Shown: piece by piece, positions 26,544-37,867 of the stretch
Position numbering within the stretch: position 1 is the stretch's first letter
Layout: the number at the start of each line of letters is the position of its first letter
DNA from: an uncultured Pelagibacteraceae bacterium
Lineage (GTDB): Bacteria; Pseudomonadota; Alphaproteobacteria; Pelagibacterales; Pelagibacteraceae
Direction of reading: 5' to 3'
NCBI GenBank assembly: GCA_902592715.1
Contig: CACJFS010000003.1
Coordinates: forward strand, 1-64,000
Length of the DNA: 64,000 nt
The notes under the pieces: generated by a model
Told to the model about the DNA's origin: nothing
What the model saw: the letters and a program-made list of their open reading frames with translations, nothing else
Database searches by the model: none
Position numbers and translations under genes: made by a program

Positions 26544-27916
26544 TGTCTGAAAAAAAACAAAGCTGGGTTGATTCATTATTAGTTTATAAAGATATAAGGA
26601 TGTTAAGAATATTGCTTCTAGGAGCAATAAGCGGTTTTCCATGGGTATTAATTGCAAGTAGCTTAAGTCTTTGGCTTAAAGAAGAGGGATTAAGTAGATC
26701 AACAATTGGTTGGGCAGGATTAATATTTGGAGTGTATGCCTTTAATTATTTATGGGCTCCAATAATTGACAGAGTACAAATTCCATTTTTAACAAAAAAA
26801 TTAGGTCATAGACGTGGATGGATTGTATTAATGCAAATAATTATTTTACTAAGCTTGATAGTTTGGAGTTTTATAAATCCTACTCAAAACCTAGCACTTT
26901 TAATTAGTGTTGGATTAGTAATTGCTATTGCTTCTGCTACTCAAGATATTACTGTTGATGCACTAAGAATCGAACAGATCAATTCAAATGAAGGAAAATC
27001 TATGGCCGCTGGAGCTGCTATGGCAGTTGTTGGATGGTGGACAGGGTATAAATTAGGAGGTGTTGTAGCATTATTTACTGCAGAATTTTTTGAAAACATG
27101 GGCGTAACAGATTATTGGCAGGCTACTTTTTTAGTTTTAGGAATATTAATTATTTTAATGAATATAGGTTTGATGTTTGTTCACGAAACAATTGATTTTA
27201 ATAGAGTAAATAATCAAAAAGTAACAGATCAAATAATTAGAGATAAGCTTGGATCCAATAATATTATAACAAATTTTGTTGCTTATGTTACAGGAACGAT
27301 TGGTGGACCAATAATTAGCTTTTTCAAAAAAAATGGATTAGCAATTGCACTAGGAATTTTAGGTTTTGTATTTTTATTCAAGATCGGAGAAGCATTTTTA
27401 GGTAGGATGTCGATTGTTTTTTACAAAGAAATTGGTTTTTCTAAAGGTCAAATAGCTATTTATTCTAAAGGATTAGGATGGATTACTACTGTAGTTTTCA
27501 CTTTACTTGGTGGAATAATGGCAATGCGAGCTGGAACCATTAAAACAATGTTTTTTGCCGGTGGTTTAATGGCTCTAACAAATCTTATTTTTGCAGTTTT
27601 AGCTTGGACAGGTAAATCTGAACTTTTATTTGCAATAGCTGTAATTGCAGATGACATAACTGCAGCATTCGCTACTGTTGCATTTGTTGCCTTTATATCA
27701 TTGTTGGTGGATAGAACCTATACAGCTACTCAATATGCATTATTGGCATCAATTGGAACAGCTGGAAGAACAACGCTTGCCTCATCGTCAGGAGCGTTGG
27801 TAGATTGGTTGAATGGAGACTGGGGTACCTTTTTTATAATAACAACTGTTATGGTGATACCATCACTAATTTGTCTTTGGTTTATAAGGAATAAAGTAAA
27901 AATTGGTGCAAAATAG
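26543..27916 (+). CDS. ampG: AmpG-like MFS permease (muropeptide import)
   Basis: About 457 residues starting at the ATG at 26543, which overlaps the trkH stop by one base; the frame continues upstream only to a TTG. It has twelve hydrophobic helices. The motifs RMLRILLLGAISGFPWVL, GVYAFNYLWAPIIDR and ASATQDITVDALRIE are those of AmpG, the importer of GlcNAc-anhydroMurNAc peptides into the cytosol for recycling. The following gene is a cell-wall peptidase, and amgK/murU elsewhere in the window act on the same recycled sugars. Confidence 0.85.
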   Translation: MSEKKQSWVDSLLVYKDIRMLRILLLGAISGFPWVLIASSLSLWLKEEGLSRSTIGWAGLIFGVYAFNYLWAPIIDRVQIPFLTKKLGHRRGWIVLMQIIILLSLIVWSFINPTQNLALLISVGLVIAIASATQDITVDALRIEQINSNEGKSMAAGAAMAVVGWWTGYKLGGVVALFTAEFFENMGVTDYWQATFLVLGILIILMNIGLMFVHETIDFNRVNNQKVTDQIIRDKLGSNNIITNFVAYVTGTIGGPIISFFKKNGLAIALGILGFVFLFKIGEAFLGRMSIVFYKEIGFSKGQIAIYSKGLGWITTVVFTLLGGIMAMRAGTIKTMFFAGGLMALTNLIFAVLAWTGKSELLFAIAVIADDITAAFATVAFVAFISLLVDRTYTATQYALLASIGTAGRTTLASSSGALVDWLNGDWGTFFIITTVMVIPSLICLWFIRNKVKIGAK

Positions 27917-28652
27917 CTATTTTTGCAGCAATTCATACTTAAATGTATATGAGTTAGCATCCAAAAACTCAAATATAAGCACTCAATTATTATACGGTGA
28001 AAAATTTAAAGTAATCAAAGAAAATAAAAATTTTTTAAAGATCAAAACTGACTTTGATAATTATATTGGTTTTATTAAAGTTGGAAAGTTTAACAAAAGA
28101 TTAAATAAGACGCATAAAGTCAGTGTATTAAAATCTAAAATTTATTCAAAACCTAAAAGTAAATTTGGTACAAAAAAATACCTTCCATTTTCATCAGAAA
28201 TTGAAATTTTAGATAAAAATAATAATTTTGTAATGTTTGAAAAAAGTAAATGGATTAGGTTTAATGACTTAAAAATTATAAATAAACGAAATATGAATTT
28301 TACAAAAATATTAAAAAAATTTTTAAATTGTAAATATAAATGGGGTGGAAAAAGTTTTGATGGTATTGACTGTTCAGCTTTATTACAAATATTTTATAAA
28401 TTTAATAATAAATTTTTTCCTAGGGATACGATTGATCAGGTTAAGATTAAAAAAGGAATTGTACGAAAAAAAAATTTCAAAAAGGGAGATATTGTTTTTT
28501 GGAAAGGACATGTCGCAGTTTGTTTGAATTCTAAGAATTTAATTCATGCATATGGACCAAGAAAAAAAGTATTAATAATGCCAATTAATAAAACTATAAA
28601 ATTAATTGAGAAAACTGCAAATTTAAAAGTAGCAAAGGTTATATCTATTTAA
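27906..28652 (+). CDS. NlpC/P60 (C40) cell-wall peptidase with SH3-like N-terminal region
   Basis: About 248 residues. The N-terminal part (about 15-125) resembles bacterial SH3-like modules, and the C-terminal part (about 130-249) is an NlpC/P60 domain with triad residues C157 in GIDCSALLQ, H203 in KGHVAVCL and H215 in LIHAYGP (numbered from the TTG at 27903). No ATG is available before the SH3-like part, so the start must be GTG 27906 or TTG 27903; both overlap the end of ampG. No signal peptide is visible, which suits a cytosolic dipeptidyl peptidase that trims imported muropeptides. Its stop shares TTAA with the convergent tyrA. Confidence 0.85.
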   Translation: MQNSYFCSNSYLNVYELASKNSNISTQLLYGEKFKVIKENKNFLKIKTDFDNYIGFIKVGKFNKRLNKTHKVSVLKSKIYSKPKSKFGTKKYLPFSSEIEILDKNNNFVMFEKSKWIRFNDLKIINKRNMNFTKILKKFLNCKYKWGGKSFDGIDCSALLQIFYKFNNKFFPRDTIDQVKIKKGIVRKKNFKKGDIVFWKGHVAVCLNSKNLIHAYGPRKKVLIMPINKTIKLIEKTANLKVAKVISI

Positions 28653-29548
28653 TTTTGGTCTCTTCCAAAATCTGGTTTTGCTATGTCTTGTTTTAAACTT
28701 AATATCTGTTGTCTTACTTTTTTTGAATTAATTAATTTTTTTCTTAGAGACTTATCATCTAAATTTTTTATATTTTTCTTAAAGGAATTTAAATTATTAA
28801 TAAATAAGTTTATTGCACTAACTATATTTTTTTTATTGTTAAAAAAAATATCTCTCCACATTATTTCATTAGATGCAGCTATCCTTGAAAAATCTCTCAA
28901 TCCTCCTGCACTAAACTTTATTACATCTTTTTTTTGTTTTTTTTGAAAATCTTGTGCAGTTTTAATCAAGTTGTAGGCAATTAAATGGGGCAAATGACTT
29001 GTAATTGAAAAAATTTTATCATGAATTTTTGCATCCATAATAACTACTTTTGAACCTAATTTTTTCCAAAATTTCAATAATTTGTTTTGTTTTATTTTAT
29101 TTTTATCACTCACTAAAACACACCATTTATTTACAAAAAGATTTTTGGTTCCATACTCAGGTCCACTTACTTCTGAACCTGATATTGGATGACTTGTAAT
29201 CCAATCAAGAGATTTTGATAATTTTTTATTTTTTAATTTTAATATATTTTCTTTAGTTGATCCCACATCAGTAATTAAGCAATTTTTATTCAAATACTTA
29301 TTTAAATTAGGAATAATTTTCTCATATTCACTCATTGGTGTTGACAATACTACAAGATCAAAATCAATTAATTTATTATCCAGTTTTTCCAGAATTCTTA
29401 TTTTATTATTAATTTTTTTTATTTTTTGGATATTTATTTTTGATTTTTCATAAACAAAGTAATGTTTAGAGATTTTTTTTGTTATCGAACCTCTCAATAT
29501 TGAGGACCCTATAAGTCCACAACCAATAATTAAAATTTTTTTAAACAT
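28649..29548 (-). CDS. tyrA: Prephenate/arogenate dehydrogenase
   Basis: The 299-residue protein has a Rossmann NAD(P) motif IIGCGLIGSSILRG at the N terminus, STPMSEYEKII, ITDVGSTKENIL, TSHPISGSE and the family motif SITSHLPHLIAYNL, followed by an all-helical dimerisation region. It makes 4-hydroxyphenylpyruvate or tyrosine from prephenate or arogenate. It overlaps hisC by 8 bases; the hisC-tyrA pairing is the common alphaproteobacterial aromatic-amino-acid arrangement. Confidence 0.92.
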   Translation of the reverse strand: MFKKILIIGCGLIGSSILRGSITKKISKHYFVYEKSKINIQKIKKINNKIRILEKLDNKLIDFDLVVLSTPMSEYEKIIPNLNKYLNKNCLITDVGSTKENILKLKNKKLSKSLDWITSHPISGSEVSGPEYGTKNLFVNKWCVLVSDKNKIKQNKLLKFWKKLGSKVVIMDAKIHDKIFSITSHLPHLIAYNLIKTAQDFQKKQKKDVIKFSAGGLRDFSRIAASNEIMWRDIFFNNKKNIVSAINLFINNLNSFKKNIKNLDDKSLRKKLINSKKVRQQILSLKQDIAKPDFGRDQN

Positions 29549-30626
29549 TTTTAAAGATATTTTTTAGTTTATTAAGGAATAAGATATTTTCGTTATCATT
29601 TCCTATAGTAAGTCTCAAACAATTTTTAATTCCATAGGAATTCATCTCTCTTAAAATAATTCCAGAAGATTCAAGTTTTTTTTCTACAAAGTTAGCTGAA
29701 AGTTCACAATTTTTAAAATCTAAAAGAAAAAAATTTGGTCCAATTTCATTTGTCTTTATATTGTATGAATTCAATGTCTTTTGTATTTTTTTTGCCCAAT
29801 CTAAATTATGTTTTACAGATTTTTTTATAAAACTTTGATCTTTTAAAGATTCAATAGCACATACCTGGGCTATCTTATTTACATTAAATGGTGGTTTAAT
29901 TTTGTATAAAGCATCTACTATTTTTTTACTCCCATATCCCCATCCAACTCTTAAAGAGGCAAGTCCATAAATTTTAGAGAAAGTTCTCAATATAAATACA
30001 TTATTCTTTTTTTTGAAAAGCTCTAAACCTGATTTATAATCTTTATTTAGCATGTATTCAAAATATGCATCATCAACAACAAGTAAAATTTTTTTATTTA
30101 AACGCTTTCTTAATTCTAATAATTGTTTATTTGGAATATATGTACCTGTAGGATTATTGGGATTAGCAAGGAATACAATTTTAGTTTTCTTTGATATTTT
30201 TTTTAAAATTTCAGTATTTGATACCTTAAAATTCTTTTCCTTAGAAAATACAACCTTCGCTCCCACTATTTGTGCATAAATTCTGTACATTAAAAAACTA
30301 AATTCTGGCACAACTACCTCATCTCCTTTATTTAAAAATAGTTGGCATAACATTTGAATAATTTCATCAGATCCTGATCCACAAATCACTTGGTTTTGAT
30401 TGCAGTTGTATTTTTTTGAAATTATAGAAGTTAAATCTCTAAATTTCCCATCAGGATATTTAGAGATATTATCATTAAATTTTTTTATTACCTTTTTAGC
30501 ATTATTACTCATACCTAAGGCAGATTCATTTGCCGATAATTTAATTATTTTTTTTTTTTTACTTAAAAAAGATCTTCCTGGTTTATAAGCTTGTAGGGTT
30601 ATTTTCCTAAATGTTGGGGTATTCAT
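29541..30626 (-). CDS. hisC: Histidinol-phosphate / aromatic aminotransferase
   Basis: The 361-residue fold-type I aminotransferase shows SANESALGMS, GSGSDEIIQML, NPNNPTGTY, VVDDAYFEY and the PLP lysine K218 in LRTFSKIYGLASLRVGW. This subgroup acts on histidinol phosphate. The copy adjoining tyrA often also transaminates aromatic keto acids such as prephenate. It diverges from metX. Confidence 0.92.
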   Translation of the reverse strand: MNTPTFRKITLQAYKPGRSFLSKKKKIIKLSANESALGMSNNAKKVIKKFNDNISKYPDGKFRDLTSIISKKYNCNQNQVICGSGSDEIIQMLCQLFLNKGDEVVVPEFSFLMYRIYAQIVGAKVVFSKEKNFKVSNTEILKKISKKTKIVFLANPNNPTGTYIPNKQLLELRKRLNKKILLVVDDAYFEYMLNKDYKSGLELFKKKNNVFILRTFSKIYGLASLRVGWGYGSKKIVDALYKIKPPFNVNKIAQVCAIESLKDQSFIKKSVKHNLDWAKKIQKTLNSYNIKTNEIGPNFFLLDFKNCELSANFVEKKLESSGIILREMNSYGIKNCLRLTIGNDNENILFLNKLKNIFKNV

Positions 30627-30690
30627 GATGCTAATTTTTATTAATAAATAGTCAGATAATTAGATAATACAATCAATAATTCAAAAAAAA

Positions 30691-30717
30691 TTGACATCCA
30701 AAAAGCTATCTTATAAA
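30691..30717 (+). promoter_or_regulatory. metX promoter
   Basis: A perfect -35 TTGACA (30691-30696) is followed after 15 bases by TATAAA (30712-30717). The spacer is a little short but the start site would fall at about 30724, exactly at the 5' edge of the riboswitch. Confidence 0.6.
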
Positions 30718-30724
30718 ACGTTTT

Positions 30725-30776
30725 TGCGCTGATTTAACTGAATTGCGAGCGCTATAAAAAACCTGCTAAATAAGTT
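30725..30776 (+). promoter_or_regulatory. SAM-II riboswitch upstream of metX
   Basis: The segment matches the SAM-II core: P1 arm GCGCT (30726-30730), the conserved GATTTAAC loop (30731-30738), TTGCGAGCGC closing P1 with AGCGC (30748-30752), and the downstream GCTAAA (30765-30770). The pseudoknot can form between AACT (30736-30739) and AGTT (30773-30776). SAM-II is the S-adenosylmethionine sensor of alphaproteobacterial methionine genes, which fits metX downstream. Eight Ts (30775-30782) follow the pseudoknot and no Shine-Dalgarno sequence is visible there. The control could therefore be at transcription instead of the usual translation block. Confidence 0.88.
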
Positions 30777-30809
30777 TTTTTTCTCACAATTCATTTCAGC
30801 AAAAATATT

Positions 30810-31925
30810 ATGGATAATTTTGGTAAAATGAAAAGTATAGTAATTAAACAACCTCTTAAACTTGATTGTGGAAAAGAAATATCAAATTTTCCATTAGCTT
30901 ATGAGACTTATGGAAATCTTAATGAGAAAAAAGATAATGCCATATTGGTTTTTCATGCTTTGACTGGAGATCAGTTTGCGTCAGGCATAAACCCTGTGAC
31001 AAATAGAGAGGGTTGGTGGAATTATGCAGTTGGCCCAGGTAAAGCGTTTGATACTGATAAATTTTTCGTAATTTGTGCAAATGTCATTGGTGGTTGTATG
31101 GGGTCATACGGACCAGGAACTATTGATCCATTAACTAACAAACCTATAGGTACTAATTTTCCAGTTATTACAATAAACGATATGGTTAATGCCCAATATA
31201 ATCTTTTGGATCACTTCAAGATAGAAAAATTATTTGCAGTAGCTGGTGGTTCTATGGGTGGAATGCAAGTATTACAATTTGTCTCAAATTTTCCAAATAA
31301 AGCTAAAGTTGCTTTACCAATTGCTTGTACTGCTAGTCACTCAGCCCAAAATATTGCTTTCAATGAACTTGGAAGACAAGCAATCATGTCAGATATAAAT
31401 TGGAAAGATGGTTTATATGATGGACAAACAAATAATCCAGACAAAGGTTTAGCTGTAGCTAGAATGGCTGCACATATTACGTATTTATCAAAGAAAGGGT
31501 TGCAAGAAAAATTTGGACGAAATCTACAAGAAAGATCTGATTTAAAATTTGGTTTCGATGCTGACTTTCAAATTGAGAGTTATTTGAGATATCAAGGTTC
31601 TATGTTTGTGGATAGATTTGATGCAAATAGTTACTTATATATTACTAGAGCAATGGACTATTTTGATTTGACAAAACAACATAGTGGAAATCTTTCTAAA
31701 GCCTTTAAAGAAAGTAAGACAAAATTTTTTATTATTTCATTTACTTCGGATTGGTTGTATCCAACCTCTGAAAATAAGGACATTGTAATAGCACTAAATG
31801 CCATTGGAGCCGATGTTGGTTTTGTGGAAATTAAAACTGACAAAGGTCATGACTCATTTTTATTAGATGTCCCAGATTTTTTAAGCACTATTAAAAACTA
31901 CTTAAACACTACTTATTTCAAATAA
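30810..31925 (+). CDS. metX: Homoserine O-acyltransferase MetX
   Basis: The 371-residue alpha/beta-hydrolase has the nucleophile S148 in VAGGSMGGMQVLQF, the early LTGDQFASG loop, the aspartate in ISFTSDWLYPT and the histidine in TDKGHDSFLLD. It activates homoserine (acetyl or succinyl donor) for direct sulfhydrylation to homocysteine. A second ATG lies at 30828 (MKSIVIK). It is placed behind a SAM-II riboswitch and directly abuts metW, so SAM feedback on methionine synthesis is expected. Confidence 0.94.
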   Translation: MDNFGKMKSIVIKQPLKLDCGKEISNFPLAYETYGNLNEKKDNAILVFHALTGDQFASGINPVTNREGWWNYAVGPGKAFDTDKFFVICANVIGGCMGSYGPGTIDPLTNKPIGTNFPVITINDMVNAQYNLLDHFKIEKLFAVAGGSMGGMQVLQFVSNFPNKAKVALPIACTASHSAQNIAFNELGRQAIMSDINWKDGLYDGQTNNPDKGLAVARMAAHITYLSKKGLQEKFGRNLQERSDLKFGFDADFQIESYLRYQGSMFVDRFDANSYLYITRAMDYFDLTKQHSGNLSKAFKESKTKFFIISFTSDWLYPTSENKDIVIALNAIGADVGFVEIKTDKGHDSFLLDVPDFLSTIKNYLNTTYFK

Positions 31926-32522
31926 ATGAAAGAAGAATTTAAAGTTATATCAGAATTAGTTGAAGAAAAATCAAGAGTCCTTGATGTTGGATGTGGTGAT
32001 GGAATTCTGATGGAATATTTATCAAAGAATAAGGTAGTAGATGTTAGAGGACTTGAAATTTCTAAAGAAAAAGTCAAAAAATGTTTATCTAACGGACTAG
32101 CTGTAGTTGAAGGTAATGCAGAGCATGACTTAAAACAATTTCCAGATTTATCTTTTGATTATGTGATTCTAAGTCAAACATTACAAGCTTTCATGAGTCC
32201 AGAGAATGTAATCAAAGATTTATTAAGAGTTGGTAAGAAAGTTATTGTAACTATTCCAAATTTTGGACACTGGAAAGTTAGACTAGATTTACTTTTTAAT
32301 GGAGAAATGCCAATTACAAAGAATTTGCCCTATGAATGGTACAATACTCCTAATTTACATATGTGCACAATTCAAGACTTTTATAATTTTTGTAATAATA
32401 AAGGGATCAGTATTTTTAAAACAATTTCTTTGAATGGACAAAAAACTTCAAAAATTACATCTTCGAATTTAAAATTTAAAAACTTAATATCTGAATTGGG
32501 AATTTTTTTATTGCAAAAATAA
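31926..32522 (+). CDS. metW: MetW, methionine biosynthesis partner
   Basis: The 198-residue protein has a class I SAM-methyltransferase-like fold with RVLDVGCGDGILMEYL. MetW-specific segments are IPNFGHWKVRLDLLFNGEMP and LPYEWYNTPNLHMCTIQDF. It always accompanies metX in proteobacteria and is needed for full MetX acyltransferase activity in systems studied. The ATG follows the metX stop without a gap. Confidence 0.95.
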   Translation: MKEEFKVISELVEEKSRVLDVGCGDGILMEYLSKNKVVDVRGLEISKEKVKKCLSNGLAVVEGNAEHDLKQFPDLSFDYVILSQTLQAFMSPENVIKDLLRVGKKVIVTIPNFGHWKVRLDLLFNGEMPITKNLPYEWYNTPNLHMCTIQDFYNFCNNKGISIFKTISLNGQKTSKITSSNLKFKNLISELGIFLLQK

Positions 32523-32523
32523 A

Positions 32524-33243
32524 ATGAAAATAGAAATTATAAAATGTTTGGAGGATAATTTTTCATATTTATTAATTGATGAAATTACTAAGTCCGCTAT
32601 TGTGATAGATCCAAGTGAGGCAGAGCCTATAATTAATAAAATTGAAAGTCTTGACTTAAAATTAAAATTTATAATGAATACTCACCATCATTATGATCAC
32701 GTAGGAGGCAATAAAGAGCTTAAAAAATTATATAATGCTAAAGTCATCGGTTTTAATCAGGACAAACACAGAATACCTGAAATAGATATATTGCTAAAAA
32801 ATGATGAAATTTGGAAAGATGGTATATTTGAAACTAAAGTTTTTCATGTTCCAGGACATACTTTAGGCCATGTATGTTTTTATTTTTTCAAAGAGAATGC
32901 ATTATTTTCTGGAGATACATTGTTTTCATTAGGTTGTGGAAGAGTATTTGAGGGCACTCATGAAGAAATGTTTAATTCCTTACAGTTAATAAAGAGTTTA
33001 CCTTTAGATACAGAAATTTATTGTGGACATGAATATACATTAAAAAATTCGGATTTTTGTTTAAAGTATGATTCAGATAACAAGAGACTAATTTCAAAAA
33101 TTGAGACAGTAAAAAATAAGTTAGCAAAAGGAATACCAACTATACCCTCTACTCTTGAAGAAGAACTACAAACCAATATTTTTTTAAGATCAAAAAACGT
33201 TAAAAACTTTTCAAAATTGAGAGATTTAAAGGATAATTTCTAA
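32524..33243 (+). CDS. gloB: Hydroxyacylglutathione hydrolase (glyoxalase II)
   Basis: The 239-residue metallo-beta-lactamase-fold protein has the metal motif THHHYDHVGG, VPGHTLGHVCFYF, SGDTLFSLGCGRVFEGT and YCGHEYTLKN, a set specific to glyoxalase II. It hydrolyses S-lactoylglutathione to lactate and glutathione. The gene starts one base after metW and is the last gene of the riboswitch-controlled unit. Confidence 0.94.
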   Translation: MKIEIIKCLEDNFSYLLIDEITKSAIVIDPSEAEPIINKIESLDLKLKFIMNTHHHYDHVGGNKELKKLYNAKVIGFNQDKHRIPEIDILLKNDEIWKDGIFETKVFHVPGHTLGHVCFYFFKENALFSGDTLFSLGCGRVFEGTHEEMFNSLQLIKSLPLDTEIYCGHEYTLKNSDFCLKYDSDNKRLISKIETVKNKLAKGIPTIPSTLEEELQTNIFLRSKNVKNFSKLRDLKDNF

Positions 33244-33253
33244 CTTATTCAGC

Positions 33254-33281
33254 TTGACTAAAATAAGGCCCTGACTATATT
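33254..33281 (+). promoter_or_regulatory. Promoter of the rplU operon
   Basis: TTGACT (33254-33259) and TATATT (33276-33281) are separated by 16 bases. The predicted start is near 33288. An AGGA (33299-33302) eight bases ahead of the rplU ATG acts as the ribosome-binding site. Confidence 0.6.
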
Positions 33282-33308
33282 GCTGATAATTAAAAATTAG
33301 GATCGTTA

Positions 33309-33719
33309 ATGTCATACGCAGTAATACAAACAGGTGGAAAACAGTACAAAGTCTCAGCTGGTGAAATAATAAAAGTAGAAAAATTAGCTGAGTCAAATCC
33401 AGCCTCTAAAGTAGAATTTAAAGAAATTTTAGCTTATGGAGATGATAAAAGTATTGAATTAGGTACACCAACTGTGGATGGTGCTAAAGTTGAAGCTGAA
33501 TTATTAAAAAATGGCAAAGAGAGAACTGTTCTTATTTTTAAAAAAAGAAGAAGAAAAAATTCAAGACGTAAAAACGGGCACAGACAACAGTATTCACTAA
33601 TAAGAATTAACAAAATTTTTTCAAAAGATGGTAAAGTTTTATCAGAGGCTGAAAAGATGAAAAAAAAGGAAGTTGTAGTTAAAGAAGCTAAAGAAGAAAA
33701 AACTGAGGCTTCAAAATAA
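33309..33719 (+). CDS. rplU: Ribosomal protein L21
   Basis: The 136-residue protein starts MSYAVIQTGGKQYKVSAGE and contains the RNA-binding FKKRRRKNSRRKNGHRQQYS, both characteristic of L21. After about residue 103 it has a lysine/glutamate-rich extension that is longer than in E. coli (103 residues). It heads a nine-gene operon with its own promoter. Confidence 0.97.
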   Translation: MSYAVIQTGGKQYKVSAGEIIKVEKLAESNPASKVEFKEILAYGDDKSIELGTPTVDGAKVEAELLKNGKERTVLIFKKRRRKNSRRKNGHRQQYSLIRINKIFSKDGKVLSEAEKMKKKEVVVKEAKEEKTEASK

Positions 33720-33730
33720 ACAGGTAATTT

Positions 33731-33985
33731 ATGGCAACAAAAAAAGCAGGTGGATCATCGAGAAATGGAAGAGATAGTGCAGGCCGTAGACTGGGTGTGA
33801 AAAAATATGGTGGTGAATTAGTAATTCCTGGAAATATTATTGTAAGACAAAGAGGCACTAAAATTTTTCCTGGAGAAAATGTTGGAATGGGTAAAGACCA
33901 TTCAATTTTTTCTGTTGTTAAAGGAAAAGTTGTTTTTAAAAAAAGCAAATCAGACAGAACTTACGTATCAGTAAAGCCTAATTAG
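33731..33985 (+). CDS. rpmA: Ribosomal protein L27
   Basis: The 84-residue protein shows [20 protein letters not shown] followed by LGVKKYGGE, the conserved N-terminal tail that reaches the peptidyl-transferase centre, and [14 protein letters not shown]. No N-terminal propeptide is present. It follows rplU by 11 bases, the universal arrangement. Confidence 0.97.
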   Translation: MATKKAGGSSRNGRDSAGRRLGVKKYGGELVIPGNIIVRQRGTKIFPGENVGMGKDHSIFSVVKGKVVFKKSKSDRTYVSVKPN

Positions 33986-34000
33986 TAGACAGCTAATTAA

Positions 34001-36091
<2,091 letters not shown>

Positions 36092-36095
<4 letters not shown>

Positions 36096-37339
36096 GTAAA
36101 AGCTTAGAAAAAATTGGTATAAATGCGAAAATTGCTTTTGAAAACAAAATAAGTAATAAAAAAAAAAATAAAGTATTAAATTATTACATTCAACTTATTA
36201 AAAAAAACCAAAATAAAATTTTAGTCGAAAACACAAAAGATATAAAAATAGCCAAATCTAAAAAACTTAAAGAAAATTTAATTAAAAGACTTGCTCTTAA
36301 TAAAGACAAAATATGCTCAATTATTGAATCAATTGAAACTATTGCAAAATTTAAGGATCCAGTAGATGTTGATATAGAAACCTGGAAAAGACCAAACGGT
36401 TTAAAGATAAAGAAAGTATCAATTCCGATTGGTATTATTGGTGTAATTTATGAAAGTAGACCAAATGTTACTTCGGATGTATCTACACTTTGTTTTAAAT
36501 CTGGGAACTGCGTAATATTAAGAGGAGGATCAGAGGCTTACTATAGTAATAAAATTTTAGCTAATCTTTTTAGAAAATCATTAGAAAAATACAAAATAAA
36601 TAAGAATTTTGTTCAGTTTATAGAGAATAAAAATAGAAAACTGGTCGACTACATGCTGTCAAAAATGTCAAAATATATAGATGTTATTATTCCCAGAGGT
36701 GGAAAAAGTCTTGTAAAAAAAGTTCAAGATCTATCCTCTGTTCCTGTCATTGGACACCTTGAAGGTATGTGTCATACTTATATTGATAAAGATGCAAATC
36801 TTTCAATGGCAAAAAAAATATTAATAAATGCTAAATTACGTAACACTAGTATTTGTGGAGCTACAGAGACACTTTTAATACATAAAAATAAATCTAAAAA
36901 TGTAGATGAGATATTAAATGAACTCACTAAGAGAGGTTGTTCTATTTATGCTGATAGAAAAATTTCTAAATTGTTTTACGGAAATTCAAGATTAGCAAAT
37001 AATAAAACATGGTCGAAGGAACATTTATCTGCAAAAATTTCTGTAAAACTAGTAAATAATATTAATGATGCAGTAAATCATATTAATAAATATGGAACAA
37101 TGCATACTGATGCGATAATTACAAACAATAAAATTTCTGCAAAATTTTTTATAAAAAATATTAAAAGTTCGATCGCTATTCACAATTCTTCAACACAGTA
37201 TGCTGATGGAGGAGAATTTGGTTTTGGAGGTGAAGTTGGAATTTCAACAAACAAACTTCCACCAAGAGGTCCTGTTGGACTAAACCAGCTAGTTAGTTAC
37301 AAATATGAGATATATGGATCTGGACAAACAAGGAAATAA
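36092..37339 (+). CDS. proA: Glutamate-5-semialdehyde dehydrogenase
   Basis: The 415-residue protein of the aldehyde-dehydrogenase fold has IGIIGVIYESRPNVTSDV, LRGGSEA, VPVIGHLEGMCHTYID and the catalytic cysteine in RNTSICGATETLL. It reduces glutamyl-5-phosphate to glutamate semialdehyde. It starts inside the proB stop (ATGA) and its last 35 bases overlap nadD. Confidence 0.95.
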
Positions 37340-37850
37340 AAAAAAAATTGGTATTCTTGGAGGCACCTTTGATCCAGCACATAAAGGACATTTAAGTATC
37401 TCTAAAGAGGCAAAAAAAAGATTCGATATTCATCAGATTATTTGGGCGGTTACCAAAAAAAATCCATTTAAAGAGAAAAGTAGTTTAAGTTTAGATAAAA
37501 GAATAAATTTTGCAAAAAAAATTGCAAAAAAAAATTCATTTATAAAAGTAAAATATTTTGAGGATAAAATTAAATCAAACAGAACAATTGACCTGATAAA
37601 GCATATTAAAAAAAATAATAAAAAAACAGATATTTATTTCATAATGGGTGCAGATAGTTTGATTAATTTTCATAAATGGAAAAACTCTGATTTAATTTCA
37701 TCTATTTGTAACATTCTAGTATTTGATAGAGACAGATATAAGGCTAAATCATTAAGTTCTAGAAGCTTTAAAAAGTATAGTAAGAAGAGCTTAAAATTTA
37801 TAAAATTTAATAAGGTCAATATTTCATCTTCTAAATTAAGAAAAATTTGA
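37305..37850 (+). CDS. nadD: Nicotinate-nucleotide adenylyltransferase, short C terminus
   Basis: The protein has 181 residues from ATG 37305 (178 if the second ATG at 37314 is used). It shows GILGGTFDPAHKGHL (the HxGH nucleotidyltransferase motif), MGADSLINFHKWKN and the final ISSSKLRK, equivalent to the ISSTxIR motif. The protein ends two residues after this motif, so the usual C-terminal helix of about 20 residues is missing. It joins nicotinate mononucleotide and ATP in NAD synthesis. Position between proA and rsfS is the standard order. Confidence 0.92.
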   Translation: MRYMDLDKQGNKKKIGILGGTFDPAHKGHLSISKEAKKRFDIHQIIWAVTKKNPFKEKSSLSLDKRINFAKKIAKKNSFIKVKYFEDKIKSNRTIDLIKHIKKNNKKTDIYFIMGADSLINFHKWKNSDLISSICNILVFDRDRYKAKSLSSRSFKKYSKKSLKFIKFNKVNISSSKLRKI

Positions 37851-37867
37851 TACTCTTTTAATAATTA

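Noticed and set aside
30627..30690. A second structured RNA on the hisC side of the hisC-metX gap
   Set aside because: The stretch is nearly pure AT without complementary arms; only the metX side carries structure.
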